DNA of 64,000 nt from Nectonema munidae. Lineage: Eukaryota > Nematomorpha > Nectonematoida > Nectonematidae. Both the position numbers and the translations under genes were made by a program. The notes beneath the pieces are model-generated. The model did no database searches. It had not been told where the DNA came from and worked only from the letters and a program-made list of their open reading frames with translations. Positions 12,403-24,259 of this stretch are shown one piece after another; position 1 is the first letter of the stretch; each line of letters starts with the position of its first letter. The DNA lies in NCBI GenBank assembly GCA_030549495.1, contig JAUIRK010000553.1, positions 1-64,000 of the forward strand. The letters are read 5' to 3'.

Positions 12403-12940
12403 GTTTACCCTCAGACAGGCAATTAGATGAAAAAAAGCCTAACTATTGTGGAAGTGTTGATATAAAGAAGAAATCTTGTATGTATGGCTTATAACAATTT
12501 TAGGCACATTGAATCAAAAAAGTGCTAAATATAAAAATTGACTTTATTTACCTAAACTCAAAAAATTGACTTTGATTGACTTAAAAATTTGAAATTATTT
12601 CAAAATATTTTAGACTAAACAAGTAAAGATCTTCTTCAAAGAGTTTTTGCTAAACGTAAATAAAAGTTGACTTTATTACTTACTCGCCAGGGGCGCACAT
12701 CCTCAAAATTATTGGGAGGGAGGGCGAAATTTTTTTCTTGCAATTTTCAAAATTAGTGTCCTGGAAATACCACAGGGAGACCAAATATTCAAGCAATCCT
12801 TTAAATAGAGTGTATTCAGCGCATACCTAAAATCATTTATAAGGCTACTTTATATTTTTTTTTACAAAATTGGTGAATTTAAATAATATACTTCCAGCAA
12901 AAATATTTTAATTAAATTTGCATATCAAATATAGTGCACA
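12403..12940. other. AT-rich stretch, no gene seen
   Basis: Nothing coding is recognised. A CAGGGGCGCACATCC-type motif near 12692, followed by a short G-rich stretch, may be an old transposon end, but I could not pair it. Confidence 0.4.
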
Positions 12941-13501
12941 GAAAAAATGCCCCAGGAAAAAATGCCTCCAATTAAAAAGTAGGAAAAAATGCCCCCAGTA
13001 AAAATGCCTCTGAAAAAAATGCTCGAATTTAAAATTAGGAAAAAATGCTCCAACACAAAAAATTTCAAAAAATTATTAATTAAAATTTTTAAAAAAGATA
13101 TGTCAAATAAAGATTTTTTGTAAAAAAAAAGTTAACTTAATTAATTAAAAATTAAATTAAACTAAAAAAACTCAGCATACGACAATTTTTTAAATACAAA
13201 ATTTTTTTTTATAAAATAGCAAATATTTTTGGACTTTGTGTGTATTATAACACTTTCTAAATATAATTTGTATTTTAACTGATTTTAAGAACACATTCAC
13301 ACAAATCTGCACCTTTGCTATTGTTTTCAAGAACTTTGTAAAGAAAAAACCCTATAGATTAAGAAATTTTAGAAATTTAGCCTTTCAAAACGATACCAAA
13401 TAAAAATATTTATATAATTAAAAAAAATCCTTAAAATCAAAAATTAGAGGGCATTTTTTCCTACTTTTTAATTGGGGGCATTTTTTCTGGGGGCATTTTT
13501 A
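12941..13501. mobile_element. MITE-like element with ~55-bp terminal inverted repeats
   Basis: The left arm (12941-12999) repeats AAAAAATGCCCC-type blocks and contains CCAATTAAAAAGTAGG. The right arm (13447-13501) is its reverse complement with a few differences. The interior of about 450 bp is AT-rich and carries no coding sequence. The ends themselves are made of short repeats (AAAAATGCCCCCAG). I see no convincing target duplication. Superfamily unknown. Confidence 0.8.
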
Positions 13502-14357
13502 CCTACAACCATCGAATATACACTAGTTTAAAAAAATCCAAAAATGTTAGAGGGTGAAATAGGCTTTTCATTTGAAAAATTAAGTAGTCTACCAGGCACA
13601 TTACAGGAATTGATGAAAGGATATTTGATTCATAGAGAAAACAAATAACTGAAGGTTGGATAGTTTTATATGAGTGAATGTAGTCAAAAGGCAAAAAGTC
13701 TACTAGACACCCTGCGATGTTTATATGAAAAAATGTGATTGATTAAGGGGCAATGGTATAAAACGAAGTTATAATTGTGTAAACAAAAAATTAAAATCGT
13801 ATTATTTCATTTTACTCAGCATCATTCAAAAATAGTTTAAAAGCTAAATTGATACAAGCTACAAAAAGTAAAATAACTTTTAACATTTTGCAATGATTTG
13901 CCTTTTATAATAACTCTTAAGGAAAAAAAGTCTATCTGAAAAAGTTATAGAGCTTCAACAAAAACTAAAAAATTTTAGAGCATAACTTAAGTTTTTTGAA
14001 AACTAATTTGACGTATCCCCTACAGCATACTCTATGGGTGGCATGGCCGAATTTGTTCATAGTTTGACATAAGCGGTACATCAGTCCCTGGTCAATGAAA
14101 ATACATCCGATGCACCTTACCTTTTACTCAAAATTGAAAATTTTGCTACATAATTTACATAAGAGAGAAAGGAAACAAAATAAACTAATAAAGCAGTTTT
14201 CACTATTTTAAAATGGAACCGTCTGTTCTCAGAATAATTTCAAAATAATAGGAGGCATAAAGAATTAGAATTTATTTGATATTTTCAAGTTTTTATAAGC
14301 AGCAAAAGCCAACGTTTAAGTAGCTAGCCCTTATAATTAAAAAATTATTTAAATAAC
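13502..14357. other. AT-rich stretch, no gene seen
   Basis: The 63-codon frame at 13503-13694 has no recognisable domain and I treat it as chance. Confidence 0.5.
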
Positions 14358-14724
14358 GGTCGACAAACATTTCGCCCCATAGACAATTTGCCCCCTGACA
14401 AATTGTCTCATAGGCTATTAGTTTCATCCATCTTTGCTTATTATATGTGTAAAATTATTAAAAAATTTTATATTATTGTTTATTTTATCTCTATTAGATT
14501 ATTTCAAATTAATCAATTTATCTCTTAATTTTTTAGAATTGTCCATGAGACAAAATGTCTTATGAAAATAGCGGGGCGAATTGTCCATGAAACAAAATGT
14601 CTTATGAAAATAATGGGGCGAATTGTCCATGGGACGAACTGTCTTATCAAAATAATGGGGCGAATTGTCCATGGGACGAACTGTCTTATCAAAATAATGG
14701 GGCGAAATGTCCGAGGACCAAATT
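14358..14724. mobile_element. MITE-like element with ACATTTCGCCCC ends and a 42-bp tandem repeat
   Basis: The left end GGTCGACAAACATTTCGCCC matches the reverse complement of the right end (GGTCCTCGGACATTTCGCCC) at most positions. Next to the right end is a tandem repeat of period 42 bp (starts at 14536, 14578, 14620 and 14662, with a partial unit at 14704), each unit with GAATTGTCCATG and GTCTTATNAAAATAATGGGG. The 76-codon minus frame through it is just the repeat read as protein (NSPHYFDKTVRPMD). A relic with related motifs lies at 47810-47905. Confidence 0.7.
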
Positions 14725-15239
14725 AACATAAATCAAAGTATACGAGAAAAGAAAATCATTGCGTTTTTTTGAATATTTCTGTCTACAAATAAAATTCTGA
14801 CAGCTGTCATAAATAGATCAAGTACATTTTTAACAACTGAAACATTTTGTTTCGATATTATATTTTTATTATAATAATCAACAAATTTTCTTTAAAAAAA
14901 TGATTTAATTATGTACAGTGTTACTTATAAAATTTAACAATCGAACATTATAAAAAATATCTCTGCTCAAATATTAAGCAAATAGAGTATTCTTGCTTTT
15001 AAACTGAATAGATAGTCAAAATATTCATTCCCAAATAACTATTGAAAAAAATTTCTTGACTTGAAAAAATTATAGTTTTCAAATGTTACAAAATGTAGCA
15101 AACGTAATGATAAAGATTAAGTGACTTTTGTTGAAAAAAAATTCTTAGCGCGAGTCTAACAATATTCATTGATATAAAATTGTAACAATTGAAAACTATT
15201 TTAATTTAACTCTAAATGCAAATTAGACAGAAGCAGTGT
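14725..15239. other. AT-rich stretch, no gene seen
   Basis: No coding or repeat signal is recognised on either strand. Confidence 0.6.
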
Positions 15240-16060
15240 TGTACTCCACACATGTATTTTGAATTTACTTCAACAAGTAACCAAAATTTTATGACAAATT
15301 TGTCCGGTTTGGGAAATATTGAGTAAACGTACATCTTGCTTTGGTTGGGAAAAACTGCTCATAAATAGTAAGGTTACAATCAGGCACGTAAGACTTGATA
15401 CAATTTTCTAAAATATGTTCCATATGTTGGAGAAGAGAGCAAACTTATCATTTTGAAGCCTTTTATCTCTCACTTTTTATATCAAATCTTAAAAATCTCA
15501 TGATTTTTTCAAATGATCCCGTGACATTGCTTCGCTTGAAAAGCTGAACTCCTCATTTTTTTGACGAAAAAAATTTAATAGGAAAATTTTTACCTCCAAG
15601 AACACCACGTAACAAAGTCAAAACTATGGATTTATCTATTTCATGCAAGTCAACATTCCATTCTTTCTCAGATTTTACTGCTTCTAAATTTGTACATTTT
15701 TGAATGTGACGAATCACATTTTCAAATATAAAAGAATAAAAAGCAGAAACACAAGTTTTGTCAACATTGCAGTAAGTAAAGTTAGTAGAACCATTTTTCA
15801 CTTTGAAAATGTTTTGTTGTTGTAATCTTCCTTGCAGGGTTTGGTGACTCAGATCAGATTGTTCCATCTCTACCTATCAAAACTTGATGGTTCACATTGT
15901 TCAACTTCTGTAGAAACATTAGAAGTTTCAAAATGATCGAAACTTTCAAAATCAATATCGTTTTCTTCATCAATTTTATTTGAAAAAAATTCTGATCCAG
16001 AATTCTCCTCTTCAATACTTTGAATAAACAACAACGCATTTTTAGCAGCTACTCTTTCTG
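15240..16060 (-). pseudogene. piggyBac transposase fossil, N-terminal half
   Basis: Read on the minus strand, the part at 15867-15553 contains SFIFENVIRHIQKCTNLEAV, then VDLHEIDKSIVLTLLRGVLG and KNFPIKFFSS, the typical piggyBac N-terminal domain. It continues in other frames to 15260 with MRFLRFDIKSE, DKFALFSNIWN, and NLTIYEQFFPTKARCTFTQY, where the family has TIDEQ; here the first catalytic Asp is Tyr. An acidic serine-rich N-terminus precedes it (to about 16060). Several frame changes are present and the second half of the enzyme is absent. Dead and old. Confidence 0.8.
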
Positions 16061-16368
16061 ATTTTGGTAATATGCATTTTAAATGATAAAACTAAAGGAT
16101 AATAGCAAAAAAAGATATGCAATGATGAAAAATAATCGATAAAGTATTAATCACAGTGTAAAATGTCAAAATGACCATTTCGTCTTTGTAGGTATATACA
16201 ATCGTGTAGCAAAAAACAAAATCAATATAAGTAAATCAAAATGACTAATTGATTGCTTGAATGCTCGCTCATATTAGTATCTTGACTAATTTTATCATGA
16301 CTATCCTAGTGTGTTTGTGATACAAAATCTGACAAGTGCTCATTTTGACCACTTTGTTTTTCTAGTGT

Positions 16369-16500
16369 TAAATTTTAGTCAAATATTAAAACGCTTATAA
16401 CTTTCGCATTTATCAACAAAATGTATCATGCGATATGCCAAATTAAAGCATTTTTATGGGCTTTCAGAATACATTACTTATATTATAAGTACATGATAAA
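16369..16500. repeat. Dispersed repeat copy holding the empty target site of the 30.5-kb hAT
   Basis: This segment is nearly the reverse complement of 30407-30503 joined to 32216-32245. CTTATAAC at 16394-16401 is present once here; in the other copy the same 8 bp (GTTATAAG) flanks the hAT element on both sides. It is the unoccupied version of the site. Confidence 0.88.
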
Positions 16501-16514
16501 TATCATTTTACTGT

Positions 16515-18295
16515 TTTTATATTCCATGGGCTTCATTACCATTGTATAATTACAAATAAAATTTTAATTTTTTTATAATTTTGTATTTTTCAGTTTTTTT
16601 CGTAATTATCAGATGCAAGAGGCATATTTTGTATATTTCGTAATTTGAAACTAACGCTTATTACATTTTGACAAATTTTCACCTTTAATCTGTAACAATT
16701 TCCAAGACAATTATAAGACCACTCTACTATCAAAACCTAAATTTATTTGTAGATTTTTTAAAAATACTTTTAGTTTTCCGTTTTTTTTTATAAATTAACC
16801 TTCGTTTTTATATTGCTTATAACTTTTGAATTATTCGCCAAAATTTTAAGTCAGTTCAAAATGTATACGATTTCCGGGTAATGTGCGGTTGCCTGTAAAC
16901 TAGCATAGGTGGCTTATGTATAGTGGCGCATCAAACAACTTACAAATGTATACGATTAAAAATAGTTGCCCAAATTGTATTTGCCCTTTTATTTTTGAAG
17001 ATAAATGTTATTTTTATTATTGTTTACTGCATAAAAAGTTCAAGGCCTCAAAAAATATTTAAAATGTGTTTATGCTGAATTTTATTATTATCCCCCAAAC
17101 TGGTTCACTAAAATGTTATTTCTAGGTAAAAACGCAAAATAAGTACAAATGTAGAATATAGTTTTTTCCATTTTAAATTGTCATAGTTAAAGAACACTGT
17201 CGAAAATAAATATATAATTTTTACTTTTTAGGGGTCAGTAGTATAGGTCAGTAGTCTACACATTTTTGACGAAAATCATTCATTAAAATTTTACATGAAA
17301 TATATGCTTTTATACCAAAAGGGCTATGTTTAGTTTCATTTCTGGACTCAGATTTTGGATTTAAGGTTTAAAAATATCTGACAGTGTTTATATAGTATAC
17401 TACTTTATATAATTATTTAAATGAAAAGCTCCTTTTTGAGATGGGCTGTCATATATAAATCAATTTTTGACAGCTTTGATTGATTTGGATAAAAAATAGA
17501 CATCACCACTGAATTGAGCATAGCTGAAAATTTGTATATAGGTGTAAAAAACTTTGTATGATTATTTAAATGAAAAGTTCCTTTTTGAGATGAGCTGTCA
17601 TATATAAATCAATTTTTTGACAGCTTTGATTGATTTTGATAAAAATGGATATCACTACTGAATTCAGCATAGTTGAAAATGGGTATATACGTGTAAAAAA
17701 CGTTAGTTAATTATTTAAATGAAAAGTTCCTTTTTGAGATGGGCTATCATATATAAATCTATTTTTTGACAGCTTTGATTGATTTTGATAAAAAAAATGA
17801 TCATCACCACTGAATTCAACATAGTTGAAATATATATATGACATTGAAAATATTTATAAATTATTAAAAAATGGAACTTTTTCAATTTGTTACCATTGTG
17901 TTCAGTTGAAAATTAAGCAGTCTGATGAGGGTATGAGTTTTTATATTGCTTATAACTTTTGAATTATTCGACCATGCATCCTATCAAATTGATGCATATT
18001 CCATGGGCTTCATTACCATTGTAATTACAAATAAAATTGGAATTTTTTTAATAATTTTATATTTTTCAGTTTTCTTCATAATTAGCAGATGAGAGGTGCA
18101 TATTTTTAATATTTGCTAATTTTGAAGTTTAACGCAATCTGTAACATTTTCCAACACAATTATAAAACAACTCTACTATCAGAACCTAATTTATTTGTAG
18201 ATTTTTATAAAATAATTTTGGTTTTCGGTTTTTTATAAATTAACCTTGTTTTTTTCTTTTGAATTATTTCTCTAAAATTTTAAGTGCGGGTTTAA
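16515..18295. repeat. Composite repeat: ~300-bp direct repeats around a minisatellite
   Basis: About 300 bp beginning TTCCATGGGCTTCATTACCA at 16523 is repeated in direct orientation from about 17999 with roughly 85-90% identity by eye. Shared features include CTCTACTATCAAAACCTAA-like sequence and a TTTTGAATTATT motif. Between them lies AT-rich DNA plus the 150-bp minisatellite. The segment 17140-17260 recurs inverted at about 32590-32720. No coding sequence is seen. Confidence 0.75.
17375..17860. repeat. ~150-bp minisatellite, about 3 copies
   Basis: The motif ATTATTTAAATGAAAAG starts near 17413, 17562 and 17711, each followed by CCTTTTTGAGATGRGCTGTC, TTGACAGCTTTGATTGATTT and CATCACCACTGAATT. 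The same unit forms a longer array at 28.7-29.64 kb. Confidence 0.9.
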
Positions 18296-18507
18296 TTTAC
18301 ACTTTGATTCCTCAAAAAATAAAGATTTTGGATTGCTCTTTGATGATTTCCAGAGGCATAGCTAAGCTGGGGCCTGAGGGGCCGTGCTCTCAGTGTAAAA
18401 TAAAAAGTCTATTATTTTATCAGAAGATTCGATTTGCAATTGCTGCCTTCTGGCCCGACTTGAAGATGATGCTTGCGTTACGAACTTTGGATTGACTTTT
18501 TTTAAAC

Positions 18508-18763
18508 ATCAATTAGCTACTCCATCAAAAATAGAAGGAGGTTGAAATAGTCTTTTTCCTCCTCTAACAGAAATCTATTCACAATCAAAATGATTGACAC
18601 AAGCATATATTTGTTTGAGTTTCATTAAACTTGAGGCTTTGTTAGGCATAGCCTCACTCCATCGCTTTCTTTCTGTTTCATCATCTGGAAAAGAAACTAC
18701 TTTAGTATATGGCTCGTTATTGTAGTTACTTCTGCAACCAAAAACATTGAATTTTTTAGGCAT
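18508..18763 (-). pseudogene. THAP-type zinc finger exon, broken
   Basis: From Met at 18763 the minus strand reads MPKKFNVFGCRSNY, VSFPDDETERKRWSEAMPN and IYACVNHFDCE. This is the THAP layout: N-terminal Met-Pro, C2-CH zinc ligands, the invariant Pro and Trp, and a closing C-x2-H. The first zinc Cys (usual sequence MPKxC) is Phe here. Right after FDCE a TAG stands where the related sequence would be Trp, and the reading continues as ISVRGGKRLFQPPSIF to about 18510. THAP exons belong to P-element-like transposases and to host DNA-binding proteins; no transposase body is seen nearby, so this is an isolated fragment. Confidence 0.8.
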
Positions 18764-18769
18764 TTTATA

Positions 18770-19985
18770 ATTGAACTATTTTAAACTGTATAAACTTCTA
18801 AATAAAAAATATTAAAAAATTAAATTTATTATAAAGTAGGTAGCGTTAATTTATTTTTATAAAATGTGTCTCAAAAATTTATTTAAAAATTTTTTAATTT
18901 TTGTGAAATAAAAAAAAATTATAAAATTAACAAAAAAAAGTTTCTTTTAAAGTAAAAATAATAAGATAATTTTAATAAAAAAAATGTTAAAATTAAAATA
19001 TTTTTATTTTTGCATAGGACCCAAGTTAGAAACCCGAGAATTGAGTTACTAGTCCTTCTATTAAGTAGTCTATTGTTAAAGAGGATGATAAAAATTAAAA
19101 ATTTCCTGGAGATTCAGGGAGGAGAAATCTCGTGGTCGACAATCTAGGTATATTATAGTTTTGAATTTATTGCATTCAACTTACGATTCATTTCTTTTCA
19201 GTTGAAGGAACCAACAAAAAGAAAAAGTTTAAATTTCTATTGATTTATATTTGAAATGATAGTTTTTGATAACAAAATCTCAAAACACTAATTTGGACTT
19301 TTCTAATAGCAATGTAATATCGACACAGAAATTAATCAAAAGTTTCCATTTATTTATATCAAAATCAATTTATTTTAAAATTAAATTATGTATATCAAAT
19401 CATATAAACAAACAAATTACCCCATAAATAGGGTTATAGTGGCCAAAAATTATGAGGGGTTGGCTCGTATCTTCAAACTCTTATCTTTTTGCATATGGTG
19501 TAAGTTATGTAGTGCCTTTTCATTGCTAACTTTAAAAATAAATTTTTAAAGCGTTTAATTATTTGAAAAGTTTTAGCGTTCCACATCTAAATGAACTCTT
19601 CAAAAGTTTTATGACCATGAGTGCTGTAAATTCTTGTTGAGCATGTTCTATTTTCAAAAGATGGATCAATAAAGTGCGAAGTTTGTAAAAACTTTATTTG
19701 TAAAGATTACACTAAGTTATACCATTCCCAATTTTTTAGAATATTTTTTCTTACAAAAACTGCCTTTTACTATTCATTTTATAAATGTTGAAATTTGACT
19801 TAGTTTTCTGTAATTGGAGCTTAAAAATGCGTTCAAAAATTAAGATGGACAAAAAGCCCATACTTGTTGCCAAGGTTAACGTTCTAATTTTATACTCGAT
19901 AATTTTAAGATCTAAGATATTTTCCAAAGTTTTTAGAAGTAATACCAGCGAAGCTTAGAGGTTTTTTAGTGTGCATCTAAATCAT
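18770..19985. other. AT-rich stretch, no gene seen
   Basis: Only A/T-rich sequence with no recognised frame or repeat. Confidence 0.6.
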
Positions 19986-20625
19986 GCAGCGACGGCCCTT
20001 GATGTATGTTTGATACGTCGTCGGCTTTTGCAGTCGGAAAAATCTTTTGTGACTCCGACTCCAGTTTAGTCGTTGACCGAATAGTCTAACCGGCCGGACA
20101 CTAACGATTATTCTGCATCCACGAGAAGTATCCAGCCGGATAAATCGGATAATTGCAAATCCAAAATATTAATCAACAATTATTTAAAAAAAAGACAGAT
20201 AATATCTGATTAGTATTTAGGTTAAAGAGAAGTATATTTGTGGCAGAAGAATTCTTTATTCAATGACAGATAGAAAGTGTATTTTATATGTGACTGTTCC
20301 AAAAAATCAAGCAGCACTTGACGTTTATTGTAAAAATTTTCTAACATTATGGTGAAGAAACAGAAGCATCTCTCCTCTTTTAGGTAAGAGTGTTGTGTCT
20401 TTTTCCTCAAAAATATCGCCATATTGTGAAAAGAGACGCCACTCCTAGTAGACTTATTTATATAATTTTGCGACTGCCACACCGAATCCACCTATTTGTA
20501 ATTTTGCGACTGCAACTTGTCCAAGTTGTAACTATTAGACTACGACTTATTAATCTCAAAACGCGCGACTCCACCGACTCCGACTCAACAACCCTGCACT
20601 TAAACTCAATTTTAATTAAAATGAC
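19986..20625. repeat. Repeat element with GACTCCGACTC-rich ends
   Basis: GC content rises at both ends: GCAGCGACGGCCCTTGATG with TGTGACTCCGACTCCAG near 19987-20065, and CGCGACTCCACCGACTCCGA with CAACCCTGCAC near 20565-20600. Related short motifs (TTTTGCGACTGCMAC) repeat at 20468 and 20502. It looks like a non-autonomous dispersed element, but I could not define exact termini or a class. The two overlapping frames at 20222-20665 have no recognisable domain. Confidence 0.4.
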
Positions 20626-22149
20626 GCCTTTTGTGAATCAATGTGAGAAGATTTTTTTAGGTTGAAGGTGCTTTTGCGCTTCTCAGATCTATCAACAGAT
20701 CTATTTTTACTATTTTATTTACGTAGTAGTACTTGTGTTTATAGATACAAAAATTATGAAGCGTAAAATTAATTCAACTATGCTTTATTCATTTAACTGG
20801 GAAGATGGAGCAACTATCTGGAGTTGACATGTAGAAGGAGCATGATTTGATGATTTCTTTAGCGTCCTTGTTGTTGTTGATATTACTAAAAATAAATGTA
20901 TTAATATATAAGTGTTGAAAGTTTACATGAAACTTTTATGAGTGTAAATATAAATAATACCAATAGAACCAATGAGTATTATATAAAACTTTAAAACATT
21001 TTCATCGTTATAAATAACTTATAATATATTTATCATTTTAATCTTCGAAAGGGTCAATTGACAAGTAGTTTTTTTCTTATTTTAAGATGTAAGTTGGATG
21101 TAATACAGATACTGATATTCCGTTTATGTCTAGGTTTGTGGTTGACAACATGCTTTTATCAAAAGAGCAAGTTTGCACGGTCAATTCACAAGTTAAAATT
21201 CTTTTTAGATTTGATGCAAACAACGACTGTTATTTTCAAATTAAAGTGTATATTTGTGCTAACTAAGTTTATGATGTGTTTAACTCAATACTGACGAATC
21301 TAATCGGCTTTCTTTTTTGTTCTTTTGGAAAAAAACAAATTTTTGCAATAGTAACATGGGAAGATTAATTTGAGTAATAAAATTTTTATAGACTGGGATA
21401 ATCCTATTAAATTTACCCGTGTAAATCCTAATTTTATTGTCTATTTAACTATCATATTTATAATTAAATATTTATAAAAGTTCAAAATTTAGCAACGTAT
21501 AGGTTTATTTATTTTAAACATAATTTAGTTAAGAAAATCGTACTCAATTATGCCTAATTATTTTTTTGTTTTATATAACATCTAATTAAACAACGTCGGA
21601 TTACGCCTCCCTTAACAAATAATATACTTTTAAACTACGGGTATACTTAGAAATGCATTTTATCTTTTGTAATTCAATGGGGAGGCATACCAAAAGTACC
21701 ATCATAGCAAATCTAATATCAGTAACTTATTTAGATTGTTTTATCAAAGTTTTGAATAAAACAATACTAAGTTTTAATTCACCAGTGATTTTTTCATTTG
21801 TCTTCAACATAGAAATTTCGTATTTTTGCAACATAATTGAAGATGTACCTGTTTGTTTTGAAAGTTCTGCCGTATACTGAACCAAATGATTCTTCAATTT
21901 TAAATTTAGTTAAAATAAATTATATTAAAGCTTTATTTAACAAATTATCTGATTATAGTAAATAAGAGCTTTTGATCAATGGCTGCCCGATGAAAATTTT
22001 AAATTTCCTTTTTCGAAAAGGAAAAAATACACAAAAAGTATACCTTAGAACAACATTTATCTTGAGATTTTAATTATTCAAAGATACTGTCAGCATTAGT
22101 TTGCATTCATGCATTTTGTTTCCCCCAGAAATTTCCACAAATACTCGCA
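20626..22149. other. AT-rich stretch, no gene recognised
   Basis: Two small plus-strand frames (21058-21294 and 21653-21880) show hydrophobic, low-information protein sequence and no family I recognise. I do not call them genes. Confidence 0.5.
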
Positions 22150-24250
22150 AAAAAGCAACAAACCTGGCCTACTTGTTAACAAGCCATTAAAAAATATAAT
22201 CACTTGACAGGCAAGGATGGCTATCTTACTGAACACATAAACAAAATATATCATAAAACTTCTCTAGCATTTTCAGACACTTTCCTTCATTCATTTGACA
22301 TAAACTTTGATATAGCAAGTTTACTCAATGAAAAACACCTGAATCAAGCAAAAGAAAATAGAGAGCTCTTATAATAAAAACAACAATTCTTTGTGCAAAG
22401 TTAGGTATCGGATATCGCAAAAATTCCACTGGTTGCAACATAGAAAGCTGTTCTTCAATTTTGAAAAATCATGGCAATTTTAGTGCATTATTATACTTTT
22501 GAATTAATTTCGGTGATAAAATACTTGAAAATTATCATAAATAAACCCCAAAAATGCCACCTACATTTCTATAACAATTCAAAATGAACTAATATCAATC
22601 TGTGGAGAGTTAATATCAGACCAAATTGTGAATGAAGTTAAAAAAGTAAAGTTTTTTTTATGTTATTGCCGATGAAACAACAGATTCTTCTCACCACGAG
22701 CAACTAGTATTATGTCTACGCTATTTGAAAAAAGAAACAGTCAGCATAAAATAAGAGATTCGTTTTCAGATGGCAAATGATTTTTCCATTTTTTTTTGGT
22801 TCGACAAATTCTTACTAGTTTAAAAAACTATGTACTTGATATTGAATATTTGGTTGGTCAAGGATATGATTGTGCTTCTATGTCTGGCTATATAAATGGT
22901 GTACAAGTCTATGTTCGTAAAAGTGCTTCAGCTGCTCTTTACGTTTATTGCAGTAACCATTGTCTTAACCTTGTTTTGATTTCTTCTTCATCTGTTTACG
23001 AAATCAGAAACATGTTTTTTGTTGAAAAAGTAACTTTTTTCTTTAATGATTAAGTGAAGCGTAGGAAAGTCCTCCAAAGATATTTAAACGAAGCCGGTAG
23101 TACAAATTCACAGCCTTCACCATTTTGCGAGACTCGCTTTGTCTCAAAGGATTATTCAATTTTGATTTTTCAAAAAAATTTTCCTGCAATTTTAAATACA
23201 TTAGAAGAATTAACTAGAGGAACAGACAGAAATACTATGGATAAAGCAGGTGTCTGTAAACTAGCACATGTGACTAGCATTACTCTAAACTTCAGAGAGC
23301 GTCCTCAGGTTGCGGATAGAGGAGCGTCCAATAGATATATAGGATAGCTGCGAATCCATTGAATAAGCAGTCGCTGACAATTGAGTCCCCTAACTTGAGA
23401 CGCCGGTGGGGTTAAAAATGTCTCAAAACAATTTACAAAAATGGTTGAAACATACAATAGGGGGCATCTGCCAGGCTGGCACAAGAAGGCAGAGCAGGAG
23501 GAACCAGCTGCCATGACTGGAAAAACAAAATATATATGTAATTAATATATATATATAAACACTACATCAATTAGATGCAATCACAACATAGCACACTGGT
23601 TACATCTCAAATGCACACAAATCTCAGAGTACACTGCAAATTGGACATGCGAAATACACGCAAAACCAACACAATTTTCACAAAAGATTTCAGTTTCTCA
23701 CCCCAATTACCAAACACTTAGCGGAAAAAAACTTCACGCAATACACAATCAACAGTCCACATCCATACTACTACAAGTAAATATCAATGGTCTTAAAAGC
23801 AAATTCACAGAATTAGAACAACTTATCCAACAACACTCTTCTGACATCATAACAGTTCAAGAAACAAAATTAAATACTGACATAAAAACACCGAAATTAG
23901 TGAACTACACACACATAAGACATGCCATCGCTTCTGCTGCGAAAGTGTAACAAAATTCTACACTTTTCCCTGAGAGTACTTGCTTTTATGGAAATACTTT
24001 CTCAGTTTAAACAAAGCTTTGTTTTGAACTGATAGATTATACTCATATAGAGATAGTATAATCTAGGGGCTAACAACAACAACAACAACCTTTCAGCTCT
24101 ATGAGAATACTGAAAAATGATCTGAGAAACCGAATGAATGATGAATTAATTGGTCTTGCGATTATGTACATTCATCCTGAAATTAAAATTAATGTTGAAG
24201 AGGAAATAAACAGATTTGCAAAAAACATAAAAAAGGATAAAATATTTTGT
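22150..24250 (+). pseudogene. hAT transposase fossil, ZMYM1/DUF4371-like, interrupted by a LINE
   Basis: The N-terminal TTF-like region reads LTGKDGYLTEHINKIYHKTS (near 22207). Next come ILKNHGNFSALLYF, NELISICGELISDQIVNEVK and the DETTD region as MKQQ. The core reads ILTSLKNYVLDIEYLVGQGY, SGYINGVQVYVRK, CSNHCLNLVLISS, VKRRKVLQRYLNEAGSTNS and CETRFVSKDYS (the RW-like block) through about 23260. The C-terminal dimerisation domain resumes after the inserted LINE at about 24092 as LSSMRILKNDLRNRMNDE and MYIHPEIKINVEEEINRFAK. Stops and frame changes are frequent in the first third. It is more complete than the copy at 7.1 kb and clearly different in sequence. Confidence 0.85.
23290..24088 (+). 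mobile_element. Internally deleted LINE inserted in the hAT copy
   Basis: A 5' region that is GC-richer than its surroundings (from about 23295) leads into LQVNINGLKSKFTELEQLIQ and HSSDIITVQETKLNTD (23776-23880). This is the first part of an AP-like endonuclease, with its catalytic Asn and Glu. After about 23935 coding sequence stops abruptly. About 150 bp later the element ends in a (ACA)n tail at about 24072-24087, right where hAT coding resumes. So it keeps 5' and 3' ends but has lost the rest of the endonuclease and the reverse transcriptase. TTCAG beside both edges may be a short target duplication. Confidence 0.7.
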
Positions 24251-24259
24251 TATATAAAA

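Noticed and set aside
14499-14729. 76-codon repeat protein
   Set aside because: It is the 42-bp tandem repeat of a MITE read through; the period happens to be a multiple of three.
16515-18295. Pair of ~300-bp direct repeats as LTRs
   Set aside because: No coding region, primer site or polypurine tract lies between them and the repeat ends are not sharp; the block looks like a rearranged satellite-bearing repeat.
20939-21880. Small hydrophobic frames as membrane proteins
   Set aside because: Hydrophobic composition is expected from T-rich DNA; no conserved pattern supports a gene.
23305-23514. 69-codon minus-strand ORF
   Set aside because: It is antisense to the 5' region of the inserted LINE and has no recognisable domain.
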